Below, piece after piece: positions 34,559 through 43,295 of a DNA stretch of 64,000 bases (its first letter is position 1; every line of letters begins with the position of its first letter). Under the pieces are notes generated by a model. That model saw only the letters and a program-made list of their open reading frames with translations. It did no database searches and had not been told where the DNA came from. A program made the translations under genes and the position numbers. Origin of the DNA: Caballeronia peredens (lineage in GTDB: Bacteria > Pseudomonadota > Gammaproteobacteria > Burkholderiales > Burkholderiaceae); contig FCOH02000001.1 in NCBI GenBank assembly GCA_001544595.2, forward strand, positions 434,001 to 498,000. The letters are read 5' to 3'.

Positions 34559-35505
34559 GCTGTCGCTCCTTCGCGCACTCGATCCTTCATGACACGCTCG
34601 ATGCCCTTGATGCATGCAACCAGGGTCGAATTGACAGGTGTCGGCACGCCGAGCCGTTCACCGCGGCGCACGACCGCGCCGTTGATGAAGTCGATTTCCG
34701 TGACCGAACCTTTTTCCAGGCTTTGCAGCATCGAGGTCTTGAACGCGGGTGACAGTCCTTCGGCAGCCAGGTTCCAGGCCTGCTCGGCGTCGGTCATGGA
34801 CAGTTCGATGCCTTCCGCTTTCGCGACGGCCATCGCTTCGGCAACGGCGGCCAGCGCGGTCGCCTTGAGAAGCGGCTCTTCGTAGAGTTGACCGTACGTG
34901 AGACCCGTGATGCCGGTGAGCGCTCCGGTCGCGACATTGATCAGCAACTTGTCCCACATCGTGCCGAGTATGTTGTCGCTGACGCCGGTCGCCAGCCCAG
35001 ACGCATTGAAGGCTTCGGCGATGACTTTCACTCGGCGCGTGATCTGACCATCGAGTTCGCCGAGGTACGTGAGCTTTCCGCTCACACCGCGCTGGATATG
35101 GCCTGGCGCCCGAAGTACGCCGCCGACGTAAGTCTTGCCCGCCAGCACGCGTTCCCGCCCGACGATGTCGGCGAGCACGTCTTCGTGGCCGAGGCCGTTC
35201 TGCAACGACAGCACGAGCGTCTCGGGGCCGATCAGATCGAGCGCGCCGCGCATGGCCGAATCCGTGTGAAACGACTTGACCAGCACGATGACCAGATCCA
35301 CCGCGCCGACTTCAGCGGCCTGCGTCGCCGCATGGACCGCGACGCGGCGGGCTCCGTCGGCATCGTCGACTTGCAGGCCGTCGCGGCGCATGGCGTCGAC
35401 GTGGGCCGGCGAGCGGTCGATGAGCCATGTCTCGTGGCCGCCTTCGGTCAGGATGGAACCGATGGCGCAGCCGAGCGCGCCGGCTCCCAGAATTGCGATC
35501 TTCAT
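34555..35505 (-). CDS. ketopantoate-reductase-like 2-keto acid reductase (PanE/ApbA family)
   Basis: A 316-residue NAD(P)-dependent reductase. The N-terminal ILGAGALGCAIGSIL binds the nucleotide; the catalytic Lys is in MWDKLLINVATGALTGITG, the pattern of PanE. It is the first gene of the six-gene operon, divergent from the LysR regulator. In this setting reduction of a branched or cyclic 2-keto acid, or the reverse oxidation, is more likely than pantothenate synthesis. Confidence 0.83.
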   Translation of the reverse strand: MKIAILGAGALGCAIGSILTEGGHETWLIDRSPAHVDAMRRDGLQVDDADGARRVAVHAATQAAEVGAVDLVIVLVKSFHTDSAMRGALDLIGPETLVLSLQNGLGHEDVLADIVGRERVLAGKTYVGGVLRAPGHIQRGVSGKLTYLGELDGQITRRVKVIAEAFNASGLATGVSDNILGTMWDKLLINVATGALTGITGLTYGQLYEEPLLKATALAAVAEAMAVAKAEGIELSMTDAEQAWNLAAEGLSPAFKTSMLQSLEKGSVTEIDFINGAVVRRGERLGVPTPVNSTLVACIKGIERVMKDRVREGATA

Positions 35506-35560
35506 TGCCGTCTCCGAATATGTTGACGCAACGATAGAAGGCGCTGTTCATCATGGCAAT

Positions 35561-35585
35561 GCAATGACTACAATGAGATCATTGC
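35561..35585. promoter_or_regulatory. candidate LysR-type operator
   Basis: GCAATGA (35561-35567) and TCATTGC (35579-35585) form an inverted repeat with an 11-base spacer. This fits the T-N11-A pattern of LysR boxes and lies between the divergent PanE-like gene and the LysR gene. Confidence 0.55.
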
Positions 35586-35596
35586 GTCACGTAATA

Positions 35597-36508
35597 ATGG
35601 ACATGATTCCGACCGAATTACCCGACCTGAAGCTGCTGCAGCTTTTCGACCTGCTATACGACGTCCGCAGCGTCACGCGTGTGGCGGAGCAACTGGGGCA
35701 AAGCCAGCCGACGATCAGCATCTGGCTCGGGCGTCTGCGTGAATTCCTGCAGGATCCCTTGTTCATCCGCACGCCGGGCGGCATGGCGCCGACGCCGCAG
35801 GCAGACGCGCTGATCGGGCCGTGCCGCGAGATTCTCGAATCGCTGAGGCGTTTTGCTGCGTGGGAAATCGCGTTCGATCCCGCTACCGCGAAGCGCCGGT
35901 TTCGCATCTGCATGACCGATGCGAGCCACGTCACGCTGCTTCCGCGAATGCTGGCCCACATTCGTGCACAGGCGCCGGGCGTTCGTCTTGAGGCCGCGCG
36001 GATAGACGGGAACACCGAACGTGCGCTGGAATCAGGTGAAGCCGATCTCGCGATAGGGCATGTGCCGTGGCTGAGCGGCGGCATTTACCAGCAGCAGTTG
36101 TACACGCAGGACTGGGTATGCCTGACAAATCGGCATCACCCGCGCGTGCGCGCGAAGCTCGGCTTGAAGCAATACCGCACGGAGGGGCATGTCGCGATTG
36201 CGGCGGGAACGGGCGCACAGTTGCTCGAGCAGGCGCTCGTGCGGGCGCAGGTCCAGCGGGACATCGTGCTGGAGTTGCCGGGCTTTCTCGGGCTAGGCGC
36301 GATCATTCAGACGACGGACCTGATCGCGACGCTGCCACGGCATATCGGCCAGACGCTTGCAAAGGTCAATGACCTGTCGATCCATTCGTGCCCGATCCCC
36401 GTGGAGGGCTTCGCCGTGCGGCAGCACTGGCATGCGAGGTATCACCACGAAACAGGCAATCGCTGGTTGCGCGAAATGGTGGCGCAACTATTCAGCAGCC
36501 TGCGCTGA
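35597..36508 (+). CDS. LysR-family transcriptional regulator
   Basis: A 303-residue regulator with N-terminal winged helix (SVTRVAEQLGQSQPTISIWL) and a C-terminal periplasmic-binding-like effector domain. The ATG at 35597 places the helix-turn-helix about 30 residues in, slightly longer than usual; ATG 35603 and upstream in-frame ATGs at 35564 and 35573 are possible. It is divergent from the six-gene PanE-to-AroQ operon, which it probably activates. Confidence 0.86.
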   Translation: MDMIPTELPDLKLLQLFDLLYDVRSVTRVAEQLGQSQPTISIWLGRLREFLQDPLFIRTPGGMAPTPQADALIGPCREILESLRRFAAWEIAFDPATAKRRFRICMTDASHVTLLPRMLAHIRAQAPGVRLEAARIDGNTERALESGEADLAIGHVPWLSGGIYQQQLYTQDWVCLTNRHHPRVRAKLGLKQYRTEGHVAIAAGTGAQLLEQALVRAQVQRDIVLELPGFLGLGAIIQTTDLIATLPRHIGQTLAKVNDLSIHSCPIPVEGFAVRQHWHARYHHETGNRWLREMVAQLFSSLR

Positions 36509-36555
36509 GCCGGGCCGATGGGTTCAAGGTTTTCACGGCGCGAACGTGCACGTGT

Positions 36556-38145
36556 TCAGGAATCGCCATGCCTGCGCGCTTCATAAGGCGTACTCGCTCC
36601 GCGACGAAATATCAAAACGCTGAGGCTTGCCAATAGCGAGACGCCGATTCCCCCGTAGATCATCGCCCAACCGAATCCATGAGTTAGTGCGGTGCGCAGG
36701 ATCGTTCCCGACGGGTCGAGCGCATGAAGGGTCGCGAGGCCGCCGCGAGGGGCATCGACATCACCCGCGACGATTTTTTCCGCGAGCTGGTGCAGCAATG
36801 TTGCGTCGACGCTTACTGGAAGATGTGCTCTTAGCTGCGCCAGAATGCCGGCCATCAGGATCGCGCCCATCAACGCGATATTCACCGCCAATGTGAGCAT
36901 CCGGGCAGTCATATCGATACCCGATGCCATGCCTGCACGATCGGCCGATACGGCGCCCGTTGTCGTATTCGTCACAGGAGTATTCGTCAGGCCGAGGCCT
37001 GCTCCGGCGAATACGCATCCGGGCAGCATCGTCCAGGCACTCGGATGCGTTGCGATGCTGCCAAGCTTCATCAGGAAGAAGCCGAGTCCGATAGTGAACA
37101 GGCCCGCCGGAATGGCGACAGCCGGTCCGAAGCGCGCGACGATGCGTTCTCCAAGCGGCGGAAAGATGAGCGTGGGCACGGTATAGGCGAGAAGCGCCAA
37201 CCCGGCGATCGCCGGATCGTAGCCGAGGCCGACCTGGAAGTAGATCGGAATGTAGATCATGAACGGCCAGAAGCTGAAGTTCATGCCGATCGAGCCCATC
37301 AGCGCGCCGGAAAATCTCGGCGATCTGAAGACCGAAAAATCAAACATGGGCTGCTTGCTCACTCGCTCTGCCCGGATGAAAGCGGCGAAGGCCAACACCG
37401 CGCCGGCGAGGATCAGAAGTGTGTAAGTGCTGGTGAATCCCTTTTCGGGGCCTCGCGTGATGGCGAACACCAGCGCGAATACGCAGAGCGAAAGCGTAAT
37501 GATGCCGGGACCATCCAGCGCTTTCGCGGTGGAATGACGTGATTTCTCTACCCCGAACCATAGCAACAGGAATGTGGGCGGCGCGAGAAGCGCGTGAATC
37601 AGGAAAACCCATTCCCAGCCCAATCGATCGATGAGGATGCCGCCGATCGTCGGCCCGAAACCCAGTCCGATGCCAAGAAAGACGCCCCATGCGCTAAAGC
37701 CCCTGGCACGTTCGCTTCCGGCCTTGAATTGATGCGAAAGCACCGCCACCTGGCTGATCAGCATGGCCCCCCCGCTGGCACCTTGCAGCGCTCGCCCGAC
37801 GATCAACATGGGGACGCCCTGAGCCAATCCACAGAGCAACGACGTGACGCCGAACAGCGCAAGGCTGACAAGGAAAACGATCCGGCGGCCAAACCGGTCG
37901 ACGAGGGCGCCCGTAGCCATGAGGATGGACGTGACGGCAAGCGTGTATGCATTCACGATCCATTGCATGTCCTCGAAGCTGCCATCGAACATGCGCTGAA
38001 GGACGGGCAGCGTCACGGGCACGCTCGAGATCTCGAGACCGAACATCAGGGACGTGAGACAGATGGCGCTCAATGCGAAACTGTTTTCGCTCAAGGCGAA
38101 GCGGCGGGGGACGCACTTCGACGATTCTCGTTCTGCTGATTCCAC
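36556..38145 (-). CDS. MFS drug-efflux-type transporter (DHA2/EmrB-QacA, 14 helices)
   Basis: A 529-residue proton-driven exporter. Motif A reads GALVDRFGRRIVFLVSL, and FEDMQWIVNAYTLAVTSILM is the typical helix 1/2 loop of the 14-helix DHA2 group. The start is GTG 38145. It is divergent from a LysR gene, which probably controls it. The substrate is unknown; no partner membrane-fusion protein is encoded nearby. Confidence 0.86.
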   Translation of the reverse strand: MESAERESSKCVPRRFALSENSFALSAICLTSLMFGLEISSVPVTLPVLQRMFDGSFEDMQWIVNAYTLAVTSILMATGALVDRFGRRIVFLVSLALFGVTSLLCGLAQGVPMLIVGRALQGASGGAMLISQVAVLSHQFKAGSERARGFSAWGVFLGIGLGFGPTIGGILIDRLGWEWVFLIHALLAPPTFLLLWFGVEKSRHSTAKALDGPGIITLSLCVFALVFAITRGPEKGFTSTYTLLILAGAVLAFAAFIRAERVSKQPMFDFSVFRSPRFSGALMGSIGMNFSFWPFMIYIPIYFQVGLGYDPAIAGLALLAYTVPTLIFPPLGERIVARFGPAVAIPAGLFTIGLGFFLMKLGSIATHPSAWTMLPGCVFAGAGLGLTNTPVTNTTTGAVSADRAGMASGIDMTARMLTLAVNIALMGAILMAGILAQLRAHLPVSVDATLLHQLAEKIVAGDVDAPRGGLATLHALDPSGTILRTALTHGFGWAMIYGGIGVSLLASLSVLIFRRGASTPYEARRHGDS

Positions 38146-38288
38146 GATTTGCTTTCCGAATACTCACGACGGTTAAGGGCAACGACAATCGCCGTGCTGA
38201 TGTGAGTACTATATTGGGAATGCGGGTTGTCATTGACGCGTTCGATTCCCATGATTGCATCCGCTATGGAATCAATAACGAGGACACG

Positions 38289-39209
38289 ATGAAAGACTCC
38301 CTCGAAGGAGTGACGACGTTTGTGCGCGTAGTCGAGACGGGAAGCTTCGCGCTCGCGGCGGAGCAGATGCAGGTGACGCGCTCGGCGATCGGCAAGGCGA
38401 TCGTGCGTCTGGAGAAGCGGCTTGGCGTTCGCCTGATCAATCGAACGACCCGCAGCCAGAGTCTGACTGAGGACGGCCAGATCTATTACGACCGCTGCGT
38501 GCGAGCGCTGGCCGAACTGGAAGCGGCGGAGGCCGATCTGGATGCCGGGCGGCGCGAACCACAAGGGCGCTTGCGTGTAAGCGTCCCGCAGGTCTTTGGG
38601 CATCGATGTCTTGTACCGGTGCTTCGCAATCTCGCGCAGCGTCACCCACGGTTGAGGTTCGAGATTTCGATCACCGACCGATTCGTCGACATCGTCGAGG
38701 AAGGATTCGATCTCGTGGTAAGGATCGGTTCGCTAGGCGACAGCGCGACACTATCGGCCCGTAAGCTCGGCGTGCAGCATGGAAGCATAGGCGCCGCACC
38801 GGACTATATCGCGCGACACGGCCAGCCGAGCTGCGTCGCCGATTTGGATGGGCATTCGGTGGTCGCGTTGATGAAGGCAGGTGTGCTGCAAACGTGGGAC
38901 GTTCTGGATGTCGACGGCACGGTCCGCCGTGCGAACGTCGAACCGCAGGTCACGTTCGACGATCTGCAGGCGGTAGCGGACGCCGCGATTTCCGGACTTG
39001 GTCTGGCATGGCTGCCGAGCTGGCTATTGAACAGCTACGTGAGGTCGGGGCAACTCGTTGCAGTCATGGAAAATTGCTTCCGACCGGTACAGGAAATCCA
39101 CGCGGTCTGGCCGACCAGCCGTTATCTGCCTGTGAAGACCCGGCTGGCGATCGACGCGCTCGTTGCCGAAATTCCGGCGTTGATCGCGTCGCCCGGTGAA
39201 GCCCGCTGA
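38289..39209 (+). CDS. LysR-family transcriptional regulator
   Basis: A 306-residue LysR protein. The winged helix SFALAAEQMQVTRSAIGKAI lies near residues 19-38, followed by RLGVRLINRTTRSQSLTEDG, typical of the CrgA/DsdC-like group. The C-terminal effector domain is full-length. It is divergent from the DHA2 exporter with 143 bases between them, containing GATTCC (38244-38249) and GGAATC (38268-38273) as an imperfect repeat. Confidence 0.87.
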   Translation: MKDSLEGVTTFVRVVETGSFALAAEQMQVTRSAIGKAIVRLEKRLGVRLINRTTRSQSLTEDGQIYYDRCVRALAELEAAEADLDAGRREPQGRLRVSVPQVFGHRCLVPVLRNLAQRHPRLRFEISITDRFVDIVEEGFDLVVRIGSLGDSATLSARKLGVQHGSIGAAPDYIARHGQPSCVADLDGHSVVALMKAGVLQTWDVLDVDGTVRRANVEPQVTFDDLQAVADAAISGLGLAWLPSWLLNSYVRSGQLVAVMENCFRPVQEIHAVWPTSRYLPVKTRLAIDALVAEIPALIASPGEAR

Positions 39210-39285
39210 AATGTCGACGAGCAAAAACCTGATGGTATCGGCAAGCTTCAGGCGGGAATGCCGGAGCGCGCCAACGTGGCTCTGA

Positions 39286-40470
39286 CTAAAGAGCAACGCT
39301 GCCTCGCCGGTGGCTCCATCCCGCTATGGCCGCAAAGCCGATTCCGGCGATGCACACGCCCATCCAGCCAAAGTGCGCCCATGCCACCGTCGCTGCCGCG
39401 GATCCGAGGGCGCCTCCGAGGAAATAAGCGGTCATATAGATGGTGTTGATTCGACTGCGAGCGTCAGGGTTCAGACCATAGATGCGCGACTGGTTAGCGA
39501 TCTGCCCTGCCTGCACGCCCACATCGAGCACGATCACGCCGATGATCAGGCCCGCCACACTCGTACCCGAGAACGCGAGGATCACGTACGACAGCATCAC
39601 GAGTCCCACTGCACCGGAGATGACGACATGTGTTCCCCGACGATCAGCCCATCTTCCTGCAACGGGCGCTATCAGGGCGCCTGCCGCTCCGACCAGGCCG
39701 AAGAGGCCTGCCGCCTGCGGGCCGTAATGAAAGGGCGCGCCGGCCAGCAGATAAGCAAGGACCGACCAGAATGTGCTGAAGCTGGCAAAGAGCGCCGCAC
39801 CGGTAAGGGTGGCTTGCCGTAGTTCTCGCAAGTCGACAAGCAGACGCCATAGCGAGCCCAGAAGTCTTATGTAGGGGAGTGTCGAGCTTGGGTGACTCTT
39901 TGGCAGACGCGCCAGAATGAGCACGGCGAGAAGCAACAGCGCGATCACCGACGCTCCGAATACGCTGCGCCAGCCGAAATATTCGGCGACGACGCCGGCC
40001 ATTGTGCGTGCCAGGAGAATGCCGAGAAACAGACCGCTCATCACGGTCCCGACTGCCTGACCGCGCTCGGAGGGCGATGCAAGCTCGGCCGCGAATGGCA
40101 GCGCCTGCTGCGGGATGTGGCCGATGATGCCGATGACCAGGCTGGTTGCGATCAGCACGCTGAGATTCGGAGCCGTGGCGGCTACGATCAGCGCTACGCA
40201 CATCGCGACGATTTGTCCGAGCATTAGTTTTCGGCGGTCGAACCGGTCGCCCAAAGGAGCCAACAGCAGCATGCCGATTGCGAAGCCAAGCTGCGTTACT
40301 GTCGGCACGACGCCGACCCACGACGCCTGCTCGGGAAACGATCGCCGGAACGTGTCCAGCAAGGGCTGGTTGTAGTAGATGTTCGCGACGGTAACGCCGG
40401 CGATGGTCGCTAGCAGCAACAGGGTGCCGCGCAGCGGGCGTGCTGCACGAGGGTCTTTGGAATTCAGCAT
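39286..40470 (-). CDS. MFS transporter (YnfM-like, 12 helices)
   Basis: A 394-residue major-facilitator protein of the DHA1/YnfM-like group. Its opening ANIYYNQPLLDTFRRSFPEQ and motif A (LLLAPLGDRFDRRKLMLGQI) are characteristic. It is convergent with the LysR gene at 38289-39209. A strong palindrome lies directly before its start. An efflux role is inferred from the family. Confidence 0.85.
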   Translation of the reverse strand: MLNSKDPRAARPLRGTLLLLATIAGVTVANIYYNQPLLDTFRRSFPEQASWVGVVPTVTQLGFAIGMLLLAPLGDRFDRRKLMLGQIVAMCVALIVAATAPNLSVLIATSLVIGIIGHIPQQALPFAAELASPSERGQAVGTVMSGLFLGILLARTMAGVVAEYFGWRSVFGASVIALLLLAVLILARLPKSHPSSTLPYIRLLGSLWRLLVDLRELRQATLTGAALFASFSTFWSVLAYLLAGAPFHYGPQAAGLFGLVGAAGALIAPVAGRWADRRGTHVVISGAVGLVMLSYVILAFSGTSVAGLIIGVIVLDVGVQAGQIANQSRIYGLNPDARSRINTIYMTAYFLGGALGSAAATVAWAHFGWMGVCIAGIGFAAIAGWSHRRGSVAL

Positions 40471-40488
40471 GGTCTGGAGAAGAGCGCT

Positions 40489-40508
40489 GGTTCGCGCTTG
40501 CGCGAACC
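40489..40508. repeat. perfect palindrome just before the YnfM-like gene
   Basis: GGTTCGCG and CGCGAACC flank CTTG, 18 bases upstream of the ATG at 40470. It overlaps the region expected for the 5' untranslated sequence, so it could act as an operator or an RNA hairpin. Confidence 0.5.
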
Positions 40509-40664
40509 GTGCGAATCATGTCGATAAAGCAAGAACGCGGACGCGTTTCGGACGCGTTGATATGGGGCGCGCGTGTTTGTGAAGGCGGCCTCTAAAGAAA
40601 CGCTAAGCCCTTTCACATCGACAAGCACATCGCCATATCGAAGTTGTCGCGCCATCAGGAACGC

Positions 40665-41660
40665 TCAATCCGGGTTTTCGATGCGCAAAGCCTGAATCAT
40701 CGAAAACGCGTGATGCGGCGTCCATATATCCGCTCCTCCGAGTCGTTCAGTCCAGAGGCGGCCGTCTGACGTCGGAGTCGAGAGCATCTCGTTCGTCGCT
40801 TCCTTGATGGCTTCCTCGAGGTACCCGTCCATCAGGGCCCATACGTTTTCGGTTCCCGTTCGAGCCGCAATATCTTCGATACGAACGGATACCAACGCCT
40901 TATGGGACGCCGCCCGCAACTGGTACACATACTCGCGTTGCGCTTCGACGTCGGCACGGTTGCCGTAGCGCGTGAGGTGGCCGCAGACAATCACATCGAA
41001 ATCGTAGGAGAGCAGCGTGTCGTGAGCGCGCAGATATTCATGAACATCGTTGGCGACCGCCAGATGTCTGAACGGTACCCACCCCGGAAAGACGACATCA
41101 ACGAGCATGAGTACTTTTTGATTCGGCTCGTAGATGAAGATATTGCCGGGCTGATGGATATTTCCGTGATAACGAAGCTCAAGCCGACTGGTGCCGAGTT
41201 CGAGAATGTATTCGTCGTCGAACGTGATCGTCGGCACGGGGCGCCTTGCGTCGCCGTATTCGCGCAGCTTATCCGCCGTGCTGCGATGCGCGATTCGAAC
41301 CGCGTTCTGCGGAAAGATGTCCGCAGCGCCGATGTGGTCGAAGTGAGTGTGGCTGTAGATCACGTGCGTGACCGGTTCCGTCGTGACGGACTCGATGGCA
41401 GGCAGCAGGACATCGCGCAGCGCGGGAGGTGCATCGGCGACGATGACCCCTTGTCCCGTGACGATGAACATCGCATCGTATCCACCGGCGCTGATCCAGA
41501 ATACGCCGGGCTTGATGTTTTCCAGCTGATAACCGTTTTGCCCGGGTGGCTGTCCGAGGGACGATTTAGGTACAGCGGCGAACGCCCCTTCACAACGAAC
41601 GAGTTTGTATCGAGGCGCGGCCGCGCCGGCCTGATCCTCACTGATGGCATCGGTAGTCAT
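40665..41660 (-). CDS. MBL-fold metallo-hydrolase
   Basis: A 331-residue metallo-beta-lactamase-fold protein. The metal motif is HTHFDHIGAAD near residue 104. A further His (RYHGNIHQPGNIFIY) and an Asp (LMLVDVVFPG) fit the second metal site, and a last His is in VICGHLTRYG. There is no signal peptide. Family activities range from lactonase to arylsulfatase-like; the substrate is unknown. It lies upstream of a YnfM-like pump and downstream of the cupin and GST genes. Confidence 0.82.
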   Translation of the reverse strand: MTTDAISEDQAGAAAPRYKLVRCEGAFAAVPKSSLGQPPGQNGYQLENIKPGVFWISAGGYDAMFIVTGQGVIVADAPPALRDVLLPAIESVTTEPVTHVIYSHTHFDHIGAADIFPQNAVRIAHRSTADKLREYGDARRPVPTITFDDEYILELGTSRLELRYHGNIHQPGNIFIYEPNQKVLMLVDVVFPGWVPFRHLAVANDVHEYLRAHDTLLSYDFDVIVCGHLTRYGNRADVEAQREYVYQLRAASHKALVSVRIEDIAARTGTENVWALMDGYLEEAIKEATNEMLSTPTSDGRLWTERLGGADIWTPHHAFSMIQALRIENPD

Positions 41661-41774
41661 GGAAAGCTCCTTTTGCGATACGACGGAATGATGTGCTCAT
41701 GCGTTTAGACTGGACCTATATAAATAGGAATCCGAATCTAAATATCAACAAGCAAGCGCTTGATCAAGCGTGGT

Positions 41775-42239
41775 TCACTTCGATGGCAAATAGTCGAAGG
41801 GACCTTTGGACGTGACGAAGAAGATGCATTCGGTCTGCGAGATGCACTTTGTGACGTGCTGTTCGCCGCCTTTTTGATACCAGTACGATCCTGCCGCAAG
41901 CGGGTGATCTTGCTTCGAAGAAGGAGGTTCGTTCGCGACGACGCCCGCAATCACGACGCCATAGTAGGAATAGGTATGTGTGTGAACGCCACTGGCGGTG
42001 CCGCCCGCCATCTTGATGTAGTTGCTATGAGCGCTCGACGCCGGATCACCCCAGCCGTTTGCGATGGTCAGACCTTCCTTGTTCTGGTAAAACTTCAGCT
42101 CGGTTACCGGGACGACCTTCGAACTATCGGCGTAGAGATCGGCTTTTTCGCCCGCCGTGGCTACGGCCGCAAATGCAGGAATTGCAGCGAGAAATGCAGC
42201 CGCTGCTGCGAGTCGTTTGGCTTTCATTGCGAATGACAT
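41775..42239 (-). CDS. secreted cupin-like (DUF4437-type) protein
   Basis: A 154-residue protein with a Sec signal (AAAAAFLAAIPAFAAVATAG, cleavage near residue 30). The mature domain carries a cupin pattern: THTYSYYGVVIAGVV with His residues and a second strand set SYWYQKGGEQHVTKC. The ATG at 42239 follows AAGGA at seven bases. It is likely a periplasmic cupin with an unknown ligand. A palindrome CGCTTGATCAAGCG (41757-41770) lies just after its stop. Confidence 0.75.
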   Translation of the reverse strand: MSFAMKAKRLAAAAAFLAAIPAFAAVATAGEKADLYADSSKVVPVTELKFYQNKEGLTIANGWGDPASSAHSNYIKMAGGTASGVHTHTYSYYGVVIAGVVANEPPSSKQDHPLAAGSYWYQKGGEQHVTKCISQTECIFFVTSKGPFDYLPSK

Positions 42240-42284
42240 TTTGTGTTCCTTTCCGTTACTGATTTGATGGGATGTACCTGGTGT

Positions 42285-42989
42285 TCAAGCTTCCAGCGTC
42301 CGCTGACCGTAGAGTTGTTTGCGATGCTCATCGGTCAATTTCGAAGGGCGTATTTCTTCGCCCAACGCGTATGCGCGCTTTACGGCGGGCCGATTGCGGA
42401 CGCGATCCAGCCAGCGGGCGACATGTGGAAAGTCATCCAGAGAGATCCCTTGCGCGGCGTGCTGCAAGATCCACGGGAAAGCGGCCATATCTGCAATGGA
42501 ATATTCTTTTGCGATGTATTCCCGATCCGCTAACCGTTTATTCAGAACGGTGTAGAGGCGCTTAGCCTCTTTAGTGAACCGGTCGATCGCCAGCGGTTGC
42601 TCTGCTGACGCATAGGTTCGGAAGAAGACCGTTTGTCCCAGGATCGGGCCGAGACCGGCCACCTGCCAGAACAACCATTGAAGGGCTTCAACGCGATCCT
42701 TCGGATTCGCGGGAATAAATTGTCGGGTCTTCTCGGCGAGGTGCAGGAGGATTGCGCCGGACTCAAAAACAGAGACATCGAGTTGACGATCGAAGATGGC
42801 AGGCATCCGGTTGTTCGGAGAGAGCTTCTCGAAGTCGGGTGTGAACTGAACGTTCTTGCCGAGATCGACGGGATGAACTCGGTACTTCACAAGCGCTTCT
42901 TCGAGAAAAATCGCGACTTTCTGACCATTCGGTGTTGGCCAGTAATAGAAGTCGATGTCGGCGGCATTAACGTTCGCTGTGGTGTCCAT
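42285..42989 (-). CDS. glutathione S-transferase (YfcG/Ure2-like)
   Basis: A 234-residue GST. The N-terminal thioredoxin-like domain has WPTPNGQKVAIFLEE, with Thr/Asn in the activation site as in YfcG-type disulfide-bond reductases. NNRMPAIFDR (cis-Pro) and FESGAILLHLAEK bind glutathione. The C-terminal helical domain is complete. Three CGCGAAAG half-sites lie upstream at 43087-43116. It may help detoxify electrophiles alongside the MBL and pump genes. Confidence 0.87.
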   Translation of the reverse strand: MDTTANVNAADIDFYYWPTPNGQKVAIFLEEALVKYRVHPVDLGKNVQFTPDFEKLSPNNRMPAIFDRQLDVSVFESGAILLHLAEKTRQFIPANPKDRVEALQWLFWQVAGLGPILGQTVFFRTYASAEQPLAIDRFTKEAKRLYTVLNKRLADREYIAKEYSIADMAAFPWILQHAAQGISLDDFPHVARWLDRVRNRPAVKRAYALGEEIRPSKLTDEHRKQLYGQRTLEA

Positions 42990-43295
42990 GATGGGAATCG
43001 CTCGCTGGTCATCTGGGAGATCACACGGTGTGCGTGATCGATGGTCCCAGTATGAGTCGTCATCGGAAGATGAGAAACGAGGACAGCGCGAAAGGATCTT
43101 TCGCGAAACGCGAAAGCCGAAGTTGTCGTGAGTGACGCGCGCAGGCGCTAACTCTCCGGCTTGCAGAGTCGGTTTGCTTTATGGAGGCGTCAGTTCGATG
43201 CGACAACGGAAGAGATGAACCCGACGGAAGGGCTCAGATGAAAGCGGGTGTTTCTGGAAGATACCGGCGCGGGCGCGGACAACTTGTAGCGGCGG
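42990..43295. other. intergenic region with half-site array, no gene
   Basis: Between the LysR stop and the GST start no convincing reading frame exists. The only structure I see is the CGCGAAAG array at 43087-43116, described separately. Confidence 0.6.
43087..43116. promoter_or_regulatory. palindromic half-site array before the GST gene
   Basis: CGCGAAAG (43087-43094) and CTTTCGCG (43098-43105) form a perfect palindrome around GAT. A third CGCGAAAG at 43109-43116 repeats the first half-site after 22 bases (two helical turns). It lies about 100 bases before the GST start and after the LysR gene, whose product is the obvious candidate ligand. Confidence 0.5.
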
